Below are positions 9,464 to 10,714 of a stretch of DNA of 10,714 nucleotides, piece after piece. The position numbers and the translations under genes were made by a program. How positions within the stretch are numbered: position 1 is the first letter of the stretch; every line of letters starts with the position of its first letter. Origin of the DNA: Alphaproteobacteria bacterium UBA6347 (GTDB taxonomy: Bacteria; Pseudomonadota; Alphaproteobacteria; CAAGCB01; CAG-977); the NCBI GenBank assembly GCA_002440235.1, contig DJRZ01000051.1, positions 1 through 10,714 on the forward strand, read 5' to 3'. Under the pieces are notes generated by a model. It was not told where the DNA came from and searched no databases. It was given only the letters and a program-made list of their open reading frames with translations.

Positions 9464-10252
9464 TCAAACGGATCTGCACTTTAAATCGTACAGCGCGATC
9501 GCCGCCGCGTTCGACACGTTCAGGCTTTCGACTCGGGGGGAAATGGGCAGTTTGACCATGAAATCGCAGTTTTGCGCCGTCAGACGGCGCAGACCGTATC
9601 CCTCCGACCCCATGACCAGCGCGATTTTGCGGGGCAGGGAGGCTTCGCGCAACGTTTGTTCCGCCGCGCCGTCCATGCCGACGCACCAATAGCCGCGCTC
9701 TTTCAGCGAATCCATCGTTCGGGACAGGTTCGAAACGTAAATCAGCGGGACGAGTTCCAGCGCGCCGCTCGCCGATTTCGCCAAAGCGCCCGTCGCTTCG
9801 GGGGCGTTGCGCTGCGTCACGATGACGGCGTCCGCGTCAAAAGCCGCCGCGGAACGCAAGATCGCCCCGACGTTGTGCGGATCCGTGACCTGGTCCAAAA
9901 TCACGACGACGGACGATTCCTTTTCGGGAATGTCGGGTTCGTACAAATCGGGCAGGGGCGACACGAACGCCGCGATGCCCTGATGCACCGCGCCCTGCGG
10001 CAACAGACGGGCGAACTGGGCGCGGTCCGCCGGTTCGCCGGAAACGTCGGCGGGAATCAGGTTCTCGGGCAGCTCCCGCGCCGTTTCCCGACTGATCAGC
10101 AGACGGTAAATCGCGCGGTTCGGGTTTTGCAAAGCCGCCGTCACCGCGTGGTATCCGTACAGCCACACGCCGTTCGGGGCGTTTTTAACGCCGGTGTTGC
10201 GGTTGTTTTCCGCGCTGTCGCGGAAAGACGGCTTTTTTTTACGATCGGACAC
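9464..10252 (-). CDS. rlmB: 23S rRNA 2'-O-ribose guanosine methyltransferase, SpoU/TrmH family
   Basis: This 262-residue protein is a SPOUT-class methyltransferase that uses S-adenosylmethionine; RlmB methylates the 2'-hydroxyl of G2251 in the 23S peptidyl-transferase loop. After a basic, low-complexity N-terminus (1-28) comes the substrate-binding domain with WLYGYHAVTAAL (30-41) and AVHQGIAA (88-95). The knot domain has all three motifs: VILDQVTDPHNVGAILRSA (N127, R133), LVMGSEGYGLRRLT (G215-S-E217-G218) and RVESLNVSNAAAIALYD (S243, N245). The start is GTG 10252, fixed by AAGGAG 8 nt upstream. Other SpoU enzymes acting on tRNA (TrmH) are an alternative, but the N-terminal domain and the place beside tRNA-Tyr favour RlmB, a familiar arrangement in proteobacteria. 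Confidence 0.88.
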   Translation of the reverse strand: MSDRKKKPSFRDSAENNRNTGVKNAPNGVWLYGYHAVTAALQNPNRAIYRLLISRETARELPENLIPADVSGEPADRAQFARLLPQGAVHQGIAAFVSPLPDLYEPDIPEKESSVVVILDQVTDPHNVGAILRSAAAFDADAVIVTQRNAPEATGALAKSASGALELVPLIYVSNLSRTMDSLKERGYWCVGMDGAAEQTLREASLPRKIALVMGSEGYGLRRLTAQNCDFMVKLPISPRVESLNVSNAAAIALYDLKCRSV

Positions 10253-10260
10253 GGCGGATA

Positions 10261-10266
10261 CTCCTT
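10261..10266 (-). promoter_or_regulatory. Ribosome binding site of rlmB, deciding a GTG start
   Basis: AAGGAG on the - strand lies 8 nt before GTG 10252. No ATG is present in frame nearby, so GTG is the start. Confidence 0.8.
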
Positions 10267-10292
10267 AAAGATATATGTGTCTGATGTGTTTT

Positions 10293-10298
10293 ATCATA
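10293..10298 (-). promoter_or_regulatory. Possible -10 element for rlmB
   Basis: TATGAT on the - strand sits about 41 nt before the rlmB start in AT-rich DNA. No good -35 is seen 17 nt upstream, so this is a suggestion only. Confidence 0.3.
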
Positions 10299-10336
10299 TT
10301 TTTTCAAAAGAAAAAGGAATATTTGATTTTTTTGTG

Positions 10337-10366
10337 TTGACAAATCGGGGGAAAATCCACTATTTG
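10337..10366 (+). promoter_or_regulatory. Promoter of the tRNA-Tyr/tRNA-Gly(-tuf) unit
   Basis: A perfect TTGACA -35 at 10337-10342 is followed 18 nt later by TATTTG at 10361-10366. Transcription would start near 10373, about 25 nt before tRNA-Tyr. It is the only strong sigma-70-type promoter I see in the window and points toward the tRNAs, away from rlmB. Confidence 0.72.
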
Positions 10367-10397
10367 AAATGTGTTGCGTTTGCAGCACGATTGGTCC

Positions 10398-10483
10398 GGA
10401 TGGGTGGCCGAGTGGTTAATGGCAGCAGACTGTAAATCTGCCCGCGTGAGCGTACGCTAGTTCGAATCTAGCCCCATCCACCA
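10398..10483 (+). tRNA. tRNA-Tyr (anticodon GTA)
   Basis: Acceptor arms GGATGGG (10398-10404) and CCCATCC (10473-10479) pair fully. The anticodon stem GCAGA/TCTGC encloses the loop CTGTAAA with anticodon GTA at 10432-10434. The T arm GCTAG-TTCGAAT-CTAGC is perfect. The long variable arm between 10442 and 10455 is the class II form expected of bacterial tRNA-Tyr. Discriminator A and CCA (10481-10483) are encoded. Confidence 0.97.
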
Positions 10484-10487
10484 TCTT

Positions 10488-10561
10488 GCGGGTGTAGCTC
10501 AATGGTAGAGCAGAAGCCTTCCAAGCTTACTACGTGGGTTCGATTCCCATCACCCGCTCCA
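10488..10561 (+). tRNA. tRNA-Gly (anticodon TCC)
   Basis: Acceptor arms GCGGGTG (10488-10494) and CACCCGC (10551-10557) pair fully. The loop CTTCCAA carries anticodon TCC at 10520-10522. The T arm contains GTTCGATTCC. Discriminator T and CCA (10559-10561) are encoded. It starts 4 nt after tRNA-Tyr, so both are processed from one transcript. Confidence 0.97.
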
Positions 10562-10694
10562 AACAGGGCGTTAGACGGGATCGAAAGAAACGGAAAAACG
10601 CCGACGGTACGGAAGCCCGTTGCTTCCGCATATGGTTTCAGCCGCCGCTTTGGGGGCTTTTTTGTATAAACGATCTACGGTCAGGAATTAGGAA
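10562..10694 (+). promoter_or_regulatory. Structured spacer/leader between tRNA-Gly and tuf
   Basis: No gene is seen in these 133 bases. They hold a long-range inverted repeat GGCGTT (10567-10572) with AACGCC (10597-10602), a perfect 7-bp hairpin CGGAAGC/GCTTCCG (10610-10628, 5-nt loop) without a T-run, then a terminator-like hairpin (listed separately). A ribosome binding site AGGAA at 10683-10687 is 7 nt before the tuf ATG. A TATAAA at 10665-10670 has no matching -35. Confidence 0.6.
10640..10663 (+). terminator. Terminator-like hairpin between the tRNAs and tuf
   Basis: AGCC (10640-10643) pairs with GGCT (10655-10658); two more C-G pairs form after a G-G mismatch, with a 5-nt loop. Six T follow at 10658-10663. 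It may end part of the tRNA transcripts or act as an attenuator before tuf. The imperfect stem makes full termination doubtful. Confidence 0.5.
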
Positions 10695-10714
10695 ATGGCA
10701 AAAGAGAAGTTTGA
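10695..10714 (+). CDS. tuf: Elongation factor Tu, 5' end only (cut by window edge)
   Basis: Only six full codons are visible, reading MAKEKF, followed by GA of the next codon. This is the common N-terminus of bacterial EF-Tu (MAKEKFER or similar), the GTPase that brings aminoacyl-tRNA to the ribosome. The ribosome binding site AGGAA lies 7 nt upstream. The place right after tRNA-Tyr and tRNA-Gly matches the tRNA-tufB arrangement known in E. coli and other proteobacteria. The call rests on few residues plus context. Confidence 0.8.

Noticed and set aside
10665..10670. TATAAA as a -10 element for tuf
   Set aside because: The -35 position falls in the GC-rich terminator stem with no match to consensus.

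Overview
The window holds a complete N-type (alternate) F1Fo-ATPase operon on the + strand, followed by three genes on the - strand and then a divergent tRNA-tuf locus at the right edge. The DNA is moderately GC-rich, with one coding style throughout. The layout at the right end (rlmB facing away from tRNA-Tyr and tRNA-Gly, then the start of the EF-Tu gene), the TTGACA promoter and the CCA-encoding tRNAs suggest a Gram-negative proteobacterium. Alphaproteobacteria is my best guess, but this is inferred from gene order and protein style, not from a search.

Region 1-7039: a short AT-rich leader with homopolymer runs, then nine tightly packed genes in the order atpD-atpC-atpQ-atpR-atpB-atpE-atpF-atpA-atpG (beta, epsilon, Q, R, a, c, b, alpha, gamma). 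This gene order, the presence of AtpQ and AtpR, the lack of a separate delta gene (atpH), and a long b subunit with a delta-like C-terminus define the N-ATPase type. In many hosts N-ATPase is a second enzyme, laterally acquired beside a standard F-ATPase. The catalytic and ion-path residues I looked for are all present: Walker A and B in beta, P-loop and arginine finger in alpha, Arg167 in subunit a, and Glu30 and Glu63 in c. It should therefore be a working rotary ATPase. Its coupling ion (Na+ or H+) cannot be settled from sequence. Several start/stop overlaps and near-ideal ribosome binding sites point to one polycistronic mRNA with translational coupling.

Region 7040-10266, - strand: a DJ-1/PfpI superfamily protein, a membrane-anchored M23 (LytM) peptidoglycan endopeptidase of MepM type with a hairpin terminator after it, and rlmB, a SpoU-family 23S rRNA 2'-O-methyltransferase. 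The DJ-1/PfpI gene converges on atpG.

Region 10267-10714, + strand: a divergent promoter region, tRNA-Tyr(GTA), tRNA-Gly(TCC), about 130 bases of structured leader with a terminator-like hairpin, and the first 20 bases of a CDS reading MAKEKF, which is the start of elongation factor Tu.

I found no insertion sequence, CRISPR array or clearly new system. The points most worth a second look are the N-ATPase subunit details, its chromosomal setting, and the structured tRNA-tuf spacer.
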